DNA from: Scatosoma sp045542595
GTDB taxonomy: Bacteria > Bacillota > Clostridia > Christensenellales > Borkfalkiaceae
Length of the DNA: 64,000 bases
Reading direction: 5' to 3'
Assembly (NCBI GenBank): GCA_045542595.1
Contig: JAZQLI010000043.1
Location: 1-64,000, forward strand
Below the pieces are notes generated by a model, which saw only the letters and a program-made list of their open reading frames with translations, was not told the origin of the DNA and made no database searches. This document shows, one piece after another, positions 25,951-35,048 of this stretch; the first letter of the stretch is position 1, and each line of letters opens with the position of its first letter. The position numbers and the translations under genes are program-made.

Positions 25951-27759
25951 TTAAAGCTCCTCCTTGAAAAACGAATATATTTTATTGCCCAAATCTTCCC
26001 CGATGCCATCTACTTGACACAGCTGTTCTACGCTTGCACGCATAATTTTATCTATCGTACCGAAAGCGTCCATAAGCGCTTTTTGTTTCTTTTTACCTAT
26101 CCCGTCAATTTCCGTTAAAACGGAAGCTAAATTGCGCTTAGAATGTAAATTTCTAAAATAGGTAATAGCAAAACGGTGCGCTTCGTCACGTAGACGTTGC
26201 AACGTTTTCAAAGCGTAATCACGTTTGTCGATTTTAATACTCTTAGAAGATTGCAAGGTAAAAATTTCTTCGTCGCGTTCAGCGAGCGCAATCAACGGAA
26301 TATCGGTTATTTGCATTTCGTCGAACACTTCTTTTACTGCGGAAAGCTGTCCTTTGCCGCCGTCAATAACAATTAAATCGGGCTTAGGAAAACGGTCTTC
26401 TTCCGCCGTATGGAGTTTCGCAAGCCGACGGCGCATCATTTCTTGATGCGAAGCGTAGTCGTTTGCTCCTTCCACCGTTTTTATTTTAAAACGCCGATAA
26501 CTGTTTCTATCAGCTTCGCCGTCGATAAATACAACCATTGCCCCCACTTTATCTACTCCGCTGATATTGGAAATATCGTAGCACTCCATTCGACGGGGAT
26601 ATTTCGGCAGGTTCAAAATTTCTTGTAAGCGTTTACAAGCGTTTCTCGTCATATCGTCTTTATGTTTGATTTTATCAATAGATTTCGAGAGATAGTCGCT
26701 TGCGTTTTGTTCCGCCATTTCCAAAAGCTGTTTCTTAACGCCTTGTTTTACGGCAAGTACCGTTACTTTTTTATCGTACTTTTCGCGGAAATAATTTTCC
26801 AAAAGTTCTTTCTCGCAAAATTCTTGTACGATAATTTCATCGGGAAGCTCGTGCGTGGTATAATACTGCAAAATAAATGCAGTCAACGCGTCCGCTTCCG
26901 CAAAAGAACTGTCTTCTAAAGCAAAATTACTGCCGCCTTGCATAATACCACTACGCGTTACTAAAACGTTTACGGCTGAATAAATATAATTGGTTTTCAA
27001 CGCGATAATATCCGCATTCAGCGAACGGTTGAGAGAAGTAATCCGTTTTAATTTGAGTTTGGAAAGCATTTGTAACTTTTCACGGTATTCCATTGCCAGC
27101 TCAAACTCTTCATTTTCAGCGAAAGTGGTCATTTTCGAGCGCAAAATTTCTTCCGCGTCTTCGTAATTTCCATCTAAAAACGACAGCGCTTTTTTTACTC
27201 GATTGGCATATTCTTCACGAGTGCACAAATGCGCGCACGGAGCAGGACAACGACTTAAGTGATACGCCAAACACGGCTTTTTAGGCTTGTCCGTGATAGC
27301 CGTACCACACGTTCGAACGTTATAGACCATACCGATAATATCCAACAAATCACCGCAACGCACGCCGCCCATAAACGGACCGAAATATTTCCCGTCTTTT
27401 TTGATTTTTCGGGTAATGGTAATACGGGGAAATTCTTCTTTGGTATGCACCTTGATATACGGATACGTCTTATCGTCTTTTAAAAGAATATTATATTTCG
27501 GTTTATATTTTTTTATCAGATTGTTTTCAAGCGCCAACGCGTCGATTTCCGTCTTGGTGATTATATAATAAAAATCGTGAATGTTTTCCACCATTGCCGC
27601 TACCTTTTCAGGCTTCGCGGAAGTATGAAAATACTGGCGCACTCTATTTTTCAAAACGCGCGCCTTTCCCACGTAAATTACTATTCCGTCTTTATCGAGC
27701 ATTACGTATACACCCGGCGTTTCCGGAAGCAATTTCAATTTTTCTTTTAAATCGACCAT
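25951..27759 (-). CDS. uvrC: excinuclease ABC subunit C
   Basis: A 602-residue UvrC. It has the N-terminal GIY-YIG nuclease (PGVYVMLDKDGIVIYVGKA), a UvrB-contact UVR motif (EEILRSKMTTFAENEEFELAMEYREKL region), the RNase H-like C-terminal nuclease (ECYDISNISG; VIDGGKGQLSA; RDEAHRFAITY) and a terminal helix-hairpin-helix pair. It makes both incisions in nucleotide excision repair. The ATG is 11 nt after a -10 box with no ribosome site between, so the mRNA may be leaderless. First gene of the series down to tex. Confidence 0.96.
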   Translation of the reverse strand: MVDLKEKLKLLPETPGVYVMLDKDGIVIYVGKARVLKNRVRQYFHTSAKPEKVAAMVENIHDFYYIITKTEIDALALENNLIKKYKPKYNILLKDDKTYPYIKVHTKEEFPRITITRKIKKDGKYFGPFMGGVRCGDLLDIIGMVYNVRTCGTAITDKPKKPCLAYHLSRCPAPCAHLCTREEYANRVKKALSFLDGNYEDAEEILRSKMTTFAENEEFELAMEYREKLQMLSKLKLKRITSLNRSLNADIIALKTNYIYSAVNVLVTRSGIMQGGSNFALEDSSFAEADALTAFILQYYTTHELPDEIIVQEFCEKELLENYFREKYDKKVTVLAVKQGVKKQLLEMAEQNASDYLSKSIDKIKHKDDMTRNACKRLQEILNLPKYPRRMECYDISNISGVDKVGAMVVFIDGEADRNSYRRFKIKTVEGANDYASHQEMMRRRLAKLHTAEEDRFPKPDLIVIDGGKGQLSAVKEVFDEMQITDIPLIALAERDEEIFTLQSSKSIKIDKRDYALKTLQRLRDEAHRFAITYFRNLHSKRNLASVLTEIDGIGKKKQKALMDAFGTIDKIMRASVEQLCQVDGIGEDLGNKIYSFFKEEL

Positions 27760-27770
27760 AGTATATCTTT

Positions 27771-27799
27771 ATTATATACTAAATTGCGCAATTTTGCAA
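27771..27799 (-). promoter_or_regulatory. promoter of uvrC series with palindromic spacer
   Basis: On the minus strand TTGCAA (27799-27794), 17-nt spacer, TATAAT (27776-27771). The spacer contains the perfect 12-bp palindrome AATTGCGCAATT (27782-27793). It does not resemble a LexA box. The ATG at 27759 is 11 nt past the -10 box. Confidence 0.75.
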
Positions 27800-27821
27800 G
27801 GAATTAAACGAAAAAAAGTGC

Positions 27822-28160
27822 TTAACAACCCAAAAACTCGATACCTTTTAACAAAACGTCGTTTACCGAATCGTCCGTTAAACTGTAAAAGACGATTTTC
27901 CCTTGCCGAATGCTTTTCACAATGCCTGCACTTTTTAAAAAACGTAATTGATGGGAGACCGTTGTTTGATTAATTTTTAGTATACGTGCTAAATCGGTTA
28001 CACATAATTCGCTAATGGCGAGTGCGGATAAAATTTTCACCCTTGTATAATCGGAAAACACAGAAAAAAAGCACACAATTCCTTCGAGTATATCTCCCTG
28101 TGGAACGTAATCCTCGATAAGACCTTGCGTGCGTTTATCTAACAGTAACATTTGCGACAT
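27822..28160 (-). CDS. ArsR/SmtB-family repressor
   Basis: A 112-residue winged-helix repressor. The recognition region reads LCVTDLARILKINQTTVSHQLRFLKSAGIV in ArsR-like order. Only one Cys of the classic ELCVCDL metal site remains (SELCVTDL); a second Cys is the last residue, and the alpha-5 His site is absent. It lies downstream of the copper ATPase on the same strand, which suggests that it controls that gene or responds to a metal, but which metal is unclear. AGGAGG precedes the ATG by 6 nt. Confidence 0.85.
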   Translation of the reverse strand: MSQMLLLDKRTQGLIEDYVPQGDILEGIVCFFSVFSDYTRVKILSALAISELCVTDLARILKINQTTVSHQLRFLKSAGIVKSIRQGKIVFYSLTDDSVNDVLLKGIEFLGC

Positions 28161-28223
28161 AAGATACCTCCTATATGTTTTTATGGGAATATGATAACAT
28201 AACCGATAAAAAACATTCTGGTA

Positions 28224-28254
28224 TATTTTGTCATAAAAATGTCTATTTTGTCAT
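28224..28254. repeat. 11-bp direct repeat between copA and the ArsR gene
   Basis: TATTTTGTCAT occurs at 28224-28234 and again at 28244-28254, exactly 20 bp (two helical turns) apart, in the 104-bp gap before the ArsR-type gene. It may be a protein-binding site. Confidence 0.55.
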
Positions 28255-28264
28255 TGTAGTTACG

Positions 28265-30685
28265 TTAAGAAATTTTCTTTACTTCGTAACCTGCTTCCGT
28301 AACCGCGGCTATTAAAGCTTCATTGGAAATTTCCGTATCCGAGGTAACCGTGGCGGTTTTTTTCTTTAAATCTACCGTTACTTCTTTTACACCTTCTACG
28401 CCTTGCAACGCCTTCGTTACGTGCGCTACGCAATGATTACACATCATACCTTCTACTTTCAAAATCTTGTTCATACCTTTCTCCTTTTTGTTCTTTTTAT
28501 CTTGTTGTTTTTTACCAAATCTCGTTAAACGTAACGCATTTGTTACCACAAATAACGAACTTAAACTCATACACGCCGCGCCTATCATAGGGTTGAGTGA
28601 TAACCCTGCAAAGGCGAATACGCCTGCCGCCAAGGGAATTACTACACAATTATAGAAAAACGCCCAAAACAAGTTTTGATGAATATTGCGTACGGTGGCA
28701 GCGCTTAAATCTATCATAGTGGATACCAAACGCAAATCCCCACGGGATAATACTACGTCTGCCGAATCGATAGCCACATCCGTACCGTTACCCATAGCGA
28801 TGCCCACGTCCGCCGCTTTCAAAGCAGGGCTATCGTTGATACCGTCACCTACCATAGCCACAAATCCGCCCACGCTACGAACCCGTTCCACCGCACTTGC
28901 CTTATCTTTGGGTAACGCTTCGGCAAAATATTCTTCTACGTTTGCCGTTTTTGCTATTGCCTTGGCAACGTTTTCGTTATCTCCCGTCAACATTGCCACG
29001 CGTACGTTACGCGCTTTGAGCATTTGTACCGCTTCCGCACTCTCTTCCTTTAACGTATCCGCAACAGCGAACACCGCAACCAAGTCGGTTTTGGTCGCTA
29101 AAAATACAGCCGTTTTTCCCTGTTTTGCGTATTTCATTGCGTACCTGTCGGCTTCTTTTTGTAATTTATCGATTAAAAGCCGACGATTGCCCAAGAAATA
29201 CTCTACGCCGTCTATCACTCCGTTTGCGCCCTTTCCCGTTTCATACACATAGCTTTCCGTTTGCATAGAATTTGCGCCTTGTTCTTGTGCATAAGCGCAA
29301 ATACATTCCGCAATGGGATGATTAGAATGACTTTCAATAGCAAATGCAATAGAAAGCACTTGTTTTTCGTGCATTGAAAGTATTTCAAAATCGGTAACCT
29401 GCGGTTTTCCCACCGTCAAAGTAGCCGTTTTATCTAACAGGGCACAGTTGATATCTTTTGCCTTTTGCAATGCTTCGGCGTCCTTATATAAAATACCCAA
29501 CGCCATACCGCGACCGGTTGCCGCCATAACCGCTACGGGCGTTGCTAAACCGAGCGAACAAGGGCAGGAAATAACGAGTACGCAAATGGCGTAATTTGCC
29601 GCAAGCGCAAACGCTCCTGTTGTTGCCAGCCAAACGATAAACGTAATAATGGCAATCAGCGTTACCGCAGGGACAAAAATACCGGCTATTTTATCTGCGG
29701 TTTTTTGCAAAGGGGCTTTACTTGCGCCCGCTTCCTTTACCATTTTCACTATTTGTGAAAGCGTGGTATCCGCGCCGACTTTTTGTGCCAAGATTTTTAT
29801 AAATCCGCTTTTAACGATATCTGCGCCCGTTACGCCGTCCCCTTCTTTCACTTCTATAGGCATACTCTCGCCTGTAATCGCCGCCCTGTCAACGTAGGCA
29901 CTCCCTTCGATAATTGTACCGTCTACGGGAATATATTCGCCTTGTTTTACGACAAGCACGTCGCCCACAACGATATCGGAAAAGAGAATTTTGCTTTGCG
30001 TGCCATCACGTTCTACCGTTACGGTATTAGGCATCAATTTAATGAGTTTTTCTACTTCGTCGCCCGTTTTACGCTTAGATTTTTCTTCCAACCATTTCCC
30101 AAGCGTTACCAAAGCCAAAATCATAGCGGCTGACTCGTAGAAAAAATGTCCGTGCGACTGCCCAAAAAAGAGCAATACCGTAAGCACTACACTATATATA
30201 AACGAAACACCGCTGCCCATTGCCACCAACGTATCCATATTAGGTACGCGTTTTATCAATGCTTTTGCTCCGCTGCGGAAAAACTCAAAATCTATAATCA
30301 TTACTGCTAAACTAAGCAGCATTTGTAGTATCGCGCTTATTTTTACGTCAGGCTGCGGTAAACCTACCATACCGCCCATAGAGAAGTACATCAAGGGCAA
30401 TAAAAACGCCAAGGACCATAAAAAGCGCTTTTTTAATTTATCCGGTTGCGGTTTACGTGCGTTTAATACGTTTTCGTCATAATCGGAAATACCGTAACCC
30501 AGCTCTATTACCGCGTCTATAATCGTTTGTTTATTCAATTTATTTTCGTCGTATATAACAACCATACTTTCGCCCATAAGCGAAACTTCCGCCGTTTCTA
30601 CTCCGTCTAAGCGTTTTACCGTCCGTTCTATACCGGAAGAACAAGCTGAACAAGTCATACCGCTGACACAAAACTTTTCTTTCAT
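28265..30685 (-). CDS. copA: copper-type P1B ATPase with fused C-terminal CopZ-like domain
   Basis: An 806-residue membrane pump. It starts with a heavy-metal domain (CxxC at residues 12-15), then membrane helices, the ion-binding CPC motif in VISCPCSLGLATP, TGES in the actuator, SNHP in the nucleotide domain and GDGINDSPAL. The phosphorylation motif reads DKTATLT (D418), where DKTGT is nearly invariant. Residues 738-806 form a second heavy-metal domain (GMMCNHC) resembling free CopZ. That domain begins with an in-frame ATG (28474) preceded by AAAGGAG at 6 nt, so a separate 69-residue CopZ could be made from the same mRNA. CPC and the CopZ-like part point to Cu(I) export. Confidence 0.93.
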   Translation of the reverse strand: MKEKFCVSGMTCSACSSGIERTVKRLDGVETAEVSLMGESMVVIYDENKLNKQTIIDAVIELGYGISDYDENVLNARKPQPDKLKKRFLWSLAFLLPLMYFSMGGMVGLPQPDVKISAILQMLLSLAVMIIDFEFFRSGAKALIKRVPNMDTLVAMGSGVSFIYSVVLTVLLFFGQSHGHFFYESAAMILALVTLGKWLEEKSKRKTGDEVEKLIKLMPNTVTVERDGTQSKILFSDIVVGDVLVVKQGEYIPVDGTIIEGSAYVDRAAITGESMPIEVKEGDGVTGADIVKSGFIKILAQKVGADTTLSQIVKMVKEAGASKAPLQKTADKIAGIFVPAVTLIAIITFIVWLATTGAFALAANYAICVLVISCPCSLGLATPVAVMAATGRGMALGILYKDAEALQKAKDINCALLDKTATLTVGKPQVTDFEILSMHEKQVLSIAFAIESHSNHPIAECICAYAQEQGANSMQTESYVYETGKGANGVIDGVEYFLGNRRLLIDKLQKEADRYAMKYAKQGKTAVFLATKTDLVAVFAVADTLKEESAEAVQMLKARNVRVAMLTGDNENVAKAIAKTANVEEYFAEALPKDKASAVERVRSVGGFVAMVGDGINDSPALKAADVGIAMGNGTDVAIDSADVVLSRGDLRLVSTMIDLSAATVRNIHQNLFWAFFYNCVVIPLAAGVFAFAGLSLNPMIGAACMSLSSLFVVTNALRLTRFGKKQQDKKNKKEKGMNKILKVEGMMCNHCVAHVTKALQGVEGVKEVTVDLKKKTATVTSDTEISNEALIAAVTEAGYEVKKIS
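28268..28487 (-). promoter_or_regulatory. internal ribosome site and possible CopZ start inside copA
   Basis: AAAGGAG (28487-28481 on the minus strand) lies 6 nt before an in-frame ATG (28474-28472). Starting here gives a 69-residue metallochaperone with CNHC. A basic linker (KKQQDKKNKKEKG) precedes it in the fused form. Confidence 0.6.
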
Positions 30686-30719
30686 TGTTATTCCTTTTTT
30701 TGAGTATTATTTTATAAAT

Positions 30720-30748
30720 ATTATAGCGGTTTTTTATAATTTTGTCAA
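30720..30748 (-). promoter_or_regulatory. promoter of copA
   Basis: On the minus strand TTGACA (30748-30743), 17-nt spacer, TATAAT (30725-30720). Both boxes match the consensus, so tight control would need a repressor. Confidence 0.85.
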
Positions 30749-30796
30749 GTTATGCCGCTTATTTAGCGTATAAAATGTTACAACGTTATCGTAACG

Positions 30797-30828
30797 CAAA
30801 AAGACGGGCGCTTTTAAGCCACCCGTCT
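30797..30828 (-). terminator. terminator of rpmF
   Basis: AGACGGG (30802-30808) pairs with CCCGTCT (30822-30828), with an inner GCTT/AAGC stem. On the minus strand the hairpin is followed by a T run. Confidence 0.8.
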
Positions 30829-30849
30829 AATGTTTTACATAAGACGAAA

Positions 30850-31041
30850 TTAGTCGTTCTTTTCCGCTTTAGGAGCAACTACTTCTTTGCCGTCGTAATA
30901 ACCACAGTTCTTACAAACTGCGTGCGCTTGAGCCAACTCGTGGCAATGAGGGCATTCTACCAACGTAGCTGCCGTTGCTTTATAGTTAGCAAATCTTTTA
31001 TTCGTTCTGCTTTTCGATTGTTTACTCTTAGGTACTGCCAT
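30850..31041 (-). CDS. rpmF: 50S ribosomal protein L32
   Basis: A 63-residue L32. It starts AVPKSKQSKSRTNKR, as L32 does, and has the zinc ribbon CPHC...CKNC of the zinc-binding form. It follows yceD by 15 nt, the usual pairing, and ends at a strong terminator. Confidence 0.97.
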   Translation of the reverse strand: MAVPKSKQSKSRTNKRFANYKATAATLVECPHCHELAQAHAVCKNCGYYDGKEVVAPKAEKND

Positions 31042-31056
31042 AATAACACCTCTTGT

Positions 31057-31488
31057 TTAATTTTCTTTTTCGTTTATTGTATTATCTTCGTAAGATAAGC
31101 CCTTACACTGTTCGCCGCACGAAAGATTAAAAGGCATACTTGCCATTATCGCGTCGTCTACGGCTTTTGTTAAATCTACCCGTCCGTTAGAATAGGAATA
31201 ATCTTCCGCGTCCTTTTTAGGTTCAAAATACGCTTCAAGCTCCCCTTCCACTTCGCATGTAGCCGACTGTAAACACCGTGAACATTGCCCCTCCAAAGAA
31301 AAGCGAACGTTACCTCGGATTTCAAAAGAATCGTCTTCGTATAAATCGTACGAAAACGTTACTTTAACGGGCGAAGCAAACTTTACGAACGGTATATCTA
31401 TTAAATTTTCAGGCGCAGTGTATTCTAAAGACATATCTCCAAAATACTTTTTTTGCGCGTTGAGCTTTCTTATATCGATAATCATCAT
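31057..31488 (-). CDS. yceD: YceD (DUF177) family protein
   Basis: A protein of about 143 residues with the DUF177 pattern, including the paired Cys motif CSRCL and a second pair at SCGEQC. YceD is regularly encoded before rpmF and is linked to 23S rRNA or large-subunit assembly. The start is one of two tandem ATGs (31488 or 31485). A TTG at 31503 overlaps the -10 box and is ruled out. The expected leader is only about 8-11 nt, with no ribosome site. Confidence 0.88.
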   Translation of the reverse strand: MMIIDIRKLNAQKKYFGDMSLEYTAPENLIDIPFVKFASPVKVTFSYDLYEDDSFEIRGNVRFSLEGQCSRCLQSATCEVEGELEAYFEPKKDAEDYSYSNGRVDLTKAVDDAIMASMPFNLSCGEQCKGLSYEDNTINEKEN

Positions 31489-31502
31489 AAAATAGCTTAT
31501 CA

Positions 31503-31531
31503 AGTATAATATATTTTTACGGCTTTGTCAA
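31503..31531 (-). promoter_or_regulatory. promoter of yceD-rpmF, very short leader
   Basis: On the minus strand TTGACA (31531-31526), 17-nt spacer, TATACT (31508-31503). The first ATG begins at 31488, 14 nt after the -10 box. Confidence 0.85.
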
Positions 31532-31558
31532 CTTTTTTTTAATGGGTTTTTCCACTTT

Positions 31559-32752
31559 TTATAACAATTCTACCGTTTCTCTTGCGATAACCAACTCTTC
31601 ATTAGTAGGAATAATTAAAACTTTGACTTTAGAGTTCTTACCCGTGATATCACGAATTTGTCCGTTGTTCTTTTGCGCGTTCTTTTCCGCGTCGATTTCC
31701 AAACCGAGATATTGCATATTTTCGCAAATTGCCGAGCGTACGCATTCGGTATTTTCCCCAACGCCTGCCGTGAATACGATACAATCTACACCGTTCATTG
31801 CCGCAGCGTATGCCCCTACGTATTTTTTACAAGCATAAGCGAACATATCCAGCGCAAGCTGCGCGCGTTCGTTACCTTTATCGGCTGCGGCCGTTAAATC
31901 GCGGAAGTCGCTTGAAACGCCCGAAACGCCTGCCATACCGCATTTTTTATTGAGATAGGTAAGCATTTGCGAAACGTCCATACCTTCTTTTTTCGCAAGA
32001 TATTCCGCTGCAGCATAATCGATATCGCCGCTACGCGTACCCATAGGAACGCCCGCAAGCGGCGTAAAGCCCATAGAAGTATCTACACATTTACCGCCGT
32101 CTACTGCGGAAATGGAAGAACCATTGCCAAGGTGGCAGGTTACGATTTTTAATTCTTCAGGTTTTTTGCCCAAATATTTTGCCGCCTCTTGCGAAACGAA
32201 TTTATGGCTTGTCCCGTGCGCGCCGTACCGTCTGATTTTATATTTATCATAATGTTCGTAATCAATCGCATACATATACGCGTGCTTAGGCATTGTAAAA
32301 TGGAAGCCCGTATCGAACACTAAGCCCATAGGCGTATTTGGCATTGCCGCGCGGCAAGCTTTTACCCCTACGATTGCAGCAGGATTATGTAAAGGCGCAA
32401 GGTCTTTAATTTCTTCCATAATCGCCATAGTTTCTTCCGTAACGAGAGTAGGCTTTTTAAACGCTTCTCCAGAAGCCACTACTCGATGCCCTACCGCGCC
32501 GATTTCGTCCATAGAAGTAATAACGCCCGTTTCCTTATCGGTAAGTGCTTTCAAAACAAGGTCAACCGCAACGTTATGATTAGGCATATCTTGTTCTACA
32601 ACCACTTCTTGTCCTTTCGCTTTATGCGTAAGTTTCGAACCGTCGATACCGATACGTTCGCAATTTCCTTTTGCGATAACTGCTTCCGTTTCCATATCGA
32701 TAAGTTGATATTTTAACGACGAACTACCCGAATTGATAACTAAAACTTTCAT
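31559..32752 (-). CDS. ackA: acetate kinase
   Basis: A 397-residue acetate kinase. The N-terminal signature is MKVLVINSGSSSLKYQL and the second is DTGFHFTMPKHAYMYAI; the phosphate-binding CHLGNGSSISA is present. It turns acetyl phosphate and ADP into acetate and ATP. It is 15 nt downstream of pta, so the two form the acetate-producing, ATP-yielding operon. Confidence 0.98.
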   Translation of the reverse strand: MKVLVINSGSSSLKYQLIDMETEAVIAKGNCERIGIDGSKLTHKAKGQEVVVEQDMPNHNVAVDLVLKALTDKETGVITSMDEIGAVGHRVVASGEAFKKPTLVTEETMAIMEEIKDLAPLHNPAAIVGVKACRAAMPNTPMGLVFDTGFHFTMPKHAYMYAIDYEHYDKYKIRRYGAHGTSHKFVSQEAAKYLGKKPEELKIVTCHLGNGSSISAVDGGKCVDTSMGFTPLAGVPMGTRSGDIDYAAAEYLAKKEGMDVSQMLTYLNKKCGMAGVSGVSSDFRDLTAAADKGNERAQLALDMFAYACKKYVGAYAAAMNGVDCIVFTAGVGENTECVRSAICENMQYLGLEIDAEKNAQKNNGQIRDITGKNSKVKVLIIPTNEELVIARETVELL

Positions 32753-32767
32753 TATATTCTCTCCTTT

Positions 32768-33769
32768 TTAAGCAAGTTGCGTTTGCAATGCCGTAATGGC
32801 TACTGCGGCTACGATATCTTCCGATTTACAACCGCGCGACAAATCGTTAAGCGGTTTTGCAAAACCTTGACAAATAGGACCTACTGCCATAAAGCCGCCT
32901 AATCTTTCCGCAATTTTATAGCCGATATTTGCAGCTTCCAAATCAGGGAAGACAAACACGTTGGCTTTGCCTGCAACGTCCGATTCGGGCGCTTTTAAAG
33001 CCGCTACGGAAGGAACAAGCGCCGCATCAAACTGCAATTCGCCATCCAACTTCAAATTAGGTGCTTTTTCTTTAGCGATTTTGGTAGCTTCTGCTACGAG
33101 CGTTACGTTATCGTGTTTTGCGCTGCCTTTCGTCGAGAAAGAGAGCATAGCAACTTTAGGGTCGATACCTAAAATAGCTTGCGCGGAATTTGCCGTCGCG
33201 ATAGCCAAATCGGCAAGCCCTGCGCTATCATAGGTAGGATTCAAACCGCAATCGGCAAAAATTACTACGCCGTCGGGACAATATTGATTGCCTTGGGGCG
33301 GACAAATCATAATAGAAAAGCTGCTAACAGCCGAAGCGTTTTTCGCCGTTTTGATAATTTGCAAACCGGGGCGGAGCGTGTTTGCCGTAGAATGGCAAGC
33401 ACCCGAAACAAGCCCGTCAACGTCGCCCATTTTCAACATCATCGCGCCGAAATACGTACCATCCGTCAATAATTTTGCAGCTTGTTCTTCCGTCATACCT
33501 TTCGATGCGCGAAGTTCGCAAAGTTTTGCGTTATATGCAGGCAACTTTTCAGACGTAAGCGGATTGACAATTTCAACCCCCGTTAAATCTACGTCAGGGT
33601 TTGCCGCTTTAATAGCCGTTGCATCACCAAGCAATACGATTTTCGCAACGCCTTCTTTGGTTGCATCTGCCGCAGCTTTTACCACTCGGGAATCTTCCCC
33701 TTCACAAAGAACGATAGTCTTTTGAAGCGCTTTTGCTTTACTTTTGATTTCATCAAGAATATTTTTCAT
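32768..33769 (-). CDS. pta: phosphate acetyltransferase
   Basis: A 333-residue short-form Pta (no DRTGG domain). Typical strings are VLCEGEDSRVVKAA, VDGLVSGACHSTANTLRPGLQIIKT and the C-terminal VGPICQGFAKPLNDLSRGC. It makes acetyl phosphate from acetyl-CoA for AckA. First gene of the operon, with a leader of about 80 nt that holds an 8-bp inverted repeat. Confidence 0.97.
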   Translation of the reverse strand: MKNILDEIKSKAKALQKTIVLCEGEDSRVVKAAADATKEGVAKIVLLGDATAIKAANPDVDLTGVEIVNPLTSEKLPAYNAKLCELRASKGMTEEQAAKLLTDGTYFGAMMLKMGDVDGLVSGACHSTANTLRPGLQIIKTAKNASAVSSFSIMICPPQGNQYCPDGVVIFADCGLNPTYDSAGLADLAIATANSAQAILGIDPKVAMLSFSTKGSAKHDNVTLVAEATKIAKEKAPNLKLDGELQFDAALVPSVAALKAPESDVAGKANVFVFPDLEAANIGYKIAERLGGFMAVGPICQGFAKPLNDLSRGCKSEDIVAAVAITALQTQLA

Positions 33770-33819
33770 CTTTTTGCTCCTTGAAACGCTTTATTTATTT
33801 TTGTGTTTCGTGTATAATA

Positions 33820-33883
33820 GAAGAAAGAAGGTCTTTCTTCAAACGATTACTATTATTATAGCACACATTTTTTGTATTGTAAA
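33820..33883 (-). promoter_or_regulatory. pta promoter and shared inverted repeat
   Basis: On the minus strand TTTACA (33883-33878), 17-nt spacer, TATAAT (33860-33855). The leader carries GAAGAAAG-5-CTTTCTTC (33820-33840). The same repeat directly follows a plus-strand TATAAT (33813-33818) that could serve tmcAL, so one protein could affect both genes. Confidence 0.7.
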
Positions 33884-33902
33884 GGAAATACGGATAAACA
33901 AA

Positions 33903-35048
33903 ATGAAAATTTGCGCGATAATTTGTGAATATAATCCATTTCATAATGGACATTTATATCAGCTGAACGCCGCGAAAGAGCTTTCGGGGGCGGACGCCGT
34001 ACTTTGCGTTATGAGCGGTAATTTCGTTCAACGCGGCGAAGCGGCGATAGCGGATAAATATACTCGTGCAAGACACGCGATACTCGCTGGCGCAGACGCA
34101 GTAATTGAATTGCCCGTCGCATTCACCACCGCCAACGCCGAATTGTTTGCCAAAGGCGCTATCCATATTTTATCTTCTATCCCTTCTATCACGCATCTTT
34201 GTTTTGGAGCGGAAAACGCCGACTCCGCAACCTTTAAAAAAGCCGCCGAATTGCTTAATAACGAGCCTCAAAACGTTTCAAAAACAATAAAACGATTGAT
34301 AAAAGAAGGCGTAAGCTACGCAAAAGCGCGTGCGCAAGCTTTTGCCGAATATATTCCCCAAGAATTTTTATCTTCCCCTAATAATATTTTGGGCGTTGAA
34401 TACACAAAAGCGCTTTTAAGCGCGAATACGAATATAGAAATTTTGCCTATCGCGCGGAAAGGCGGCGACTATAAGGATAACGTATTACAAGAACATTATT
34501 CTTCCGCGACCGCTATCCGAACGGCTATTCAAAGCGGAAAAAATATAACGGGACAAGTACCGCCCTTTGTGAAAAGCGACCTTGCTTTGCGCGACCAAAA
34601 GGTGCTGGAATCACTAGAAAAATACGCCATTTTAACAAAAAGCACACAAGAGATTGCAAAGGTTTGCGATTGCACGGAAGGTTTAGAGAACGCCTTAAAA
34701 CGTGCGGCAACAGAACCTGCCACGCTGGTAGAATCGCTCACCTGTGCACGGTATACTTCTTCGCGTATTCGGCGAATCGCTTTACAAAACGCCTTGCAAA
34801 TTGATGAAAGTCTTATTCGAGAAAGCTTAAAAGTCCCCTTATATTTACGGATATTAGCGATAAAGAAAGAACGTAAAGACGTATTATCCGTTTTAAGCGC
34901 AAGCAGCGCACCCATTGTATTACGCGCGCACGACGAAGACGTTTTACAAGGCGCAGCAAAGGCGTGCTATGACTCCGATAACTATGCCGATAACGTATAC
35001 CGAATGCTATACGACTTACCGCACATGGAAAGAAATTTGTTTATATAG
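33903..35048 (+). CDS. tmcAL: tRNA(Met) cytidine acetate ligase
   Basis: A 381-residue nucleotidyltransferase-fold protein. The N-terminus reads MKICAIICEYNPFHNGHLYQL (HxGH-type motif) followed by CVMSGNFVQRGE, both hallmarks of TmcAL, which uses acetate and ATP to acetylate C34 of elongator tRNA-Met. Length is standard. Upstream in-frame codons from 33744 lie in the promoter region and are not coding. Its use of acetate is a fitting neighbour for pta-ackA. Confidence 0.93.
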   Translation: MKICAIICEYNPFHNGHLYQLNAAKELSGADAVLCVMSGNFVQRGEAAIADKYTRARHAILAGADAVIELPVAFTTANAELFAKGAIHILSSIPSITHLCFGAENADSATFKKAAELLNNEPQNVSKTIKRLIKEGVSYAKARAQAFAEYIPQEFLSSPNNILGVEYTKALLSANTNIEILPIARKGGDYKDNVLQEHYSSATAIRTAIQSGKNITGQVPPFVKSDLALRDQKVLESLEKYAILTKSTQEIAKVCDCTEGLENALKRAATEPATLVESLTCARYTSSRIRRIALQNALQIDESLIRESLKVPLYLRILAIKKERKDVLSVLSASSAPIVLRAHDEDVLQGAAKACYDSDNYADNVYRMLYDLPHMERNLFI

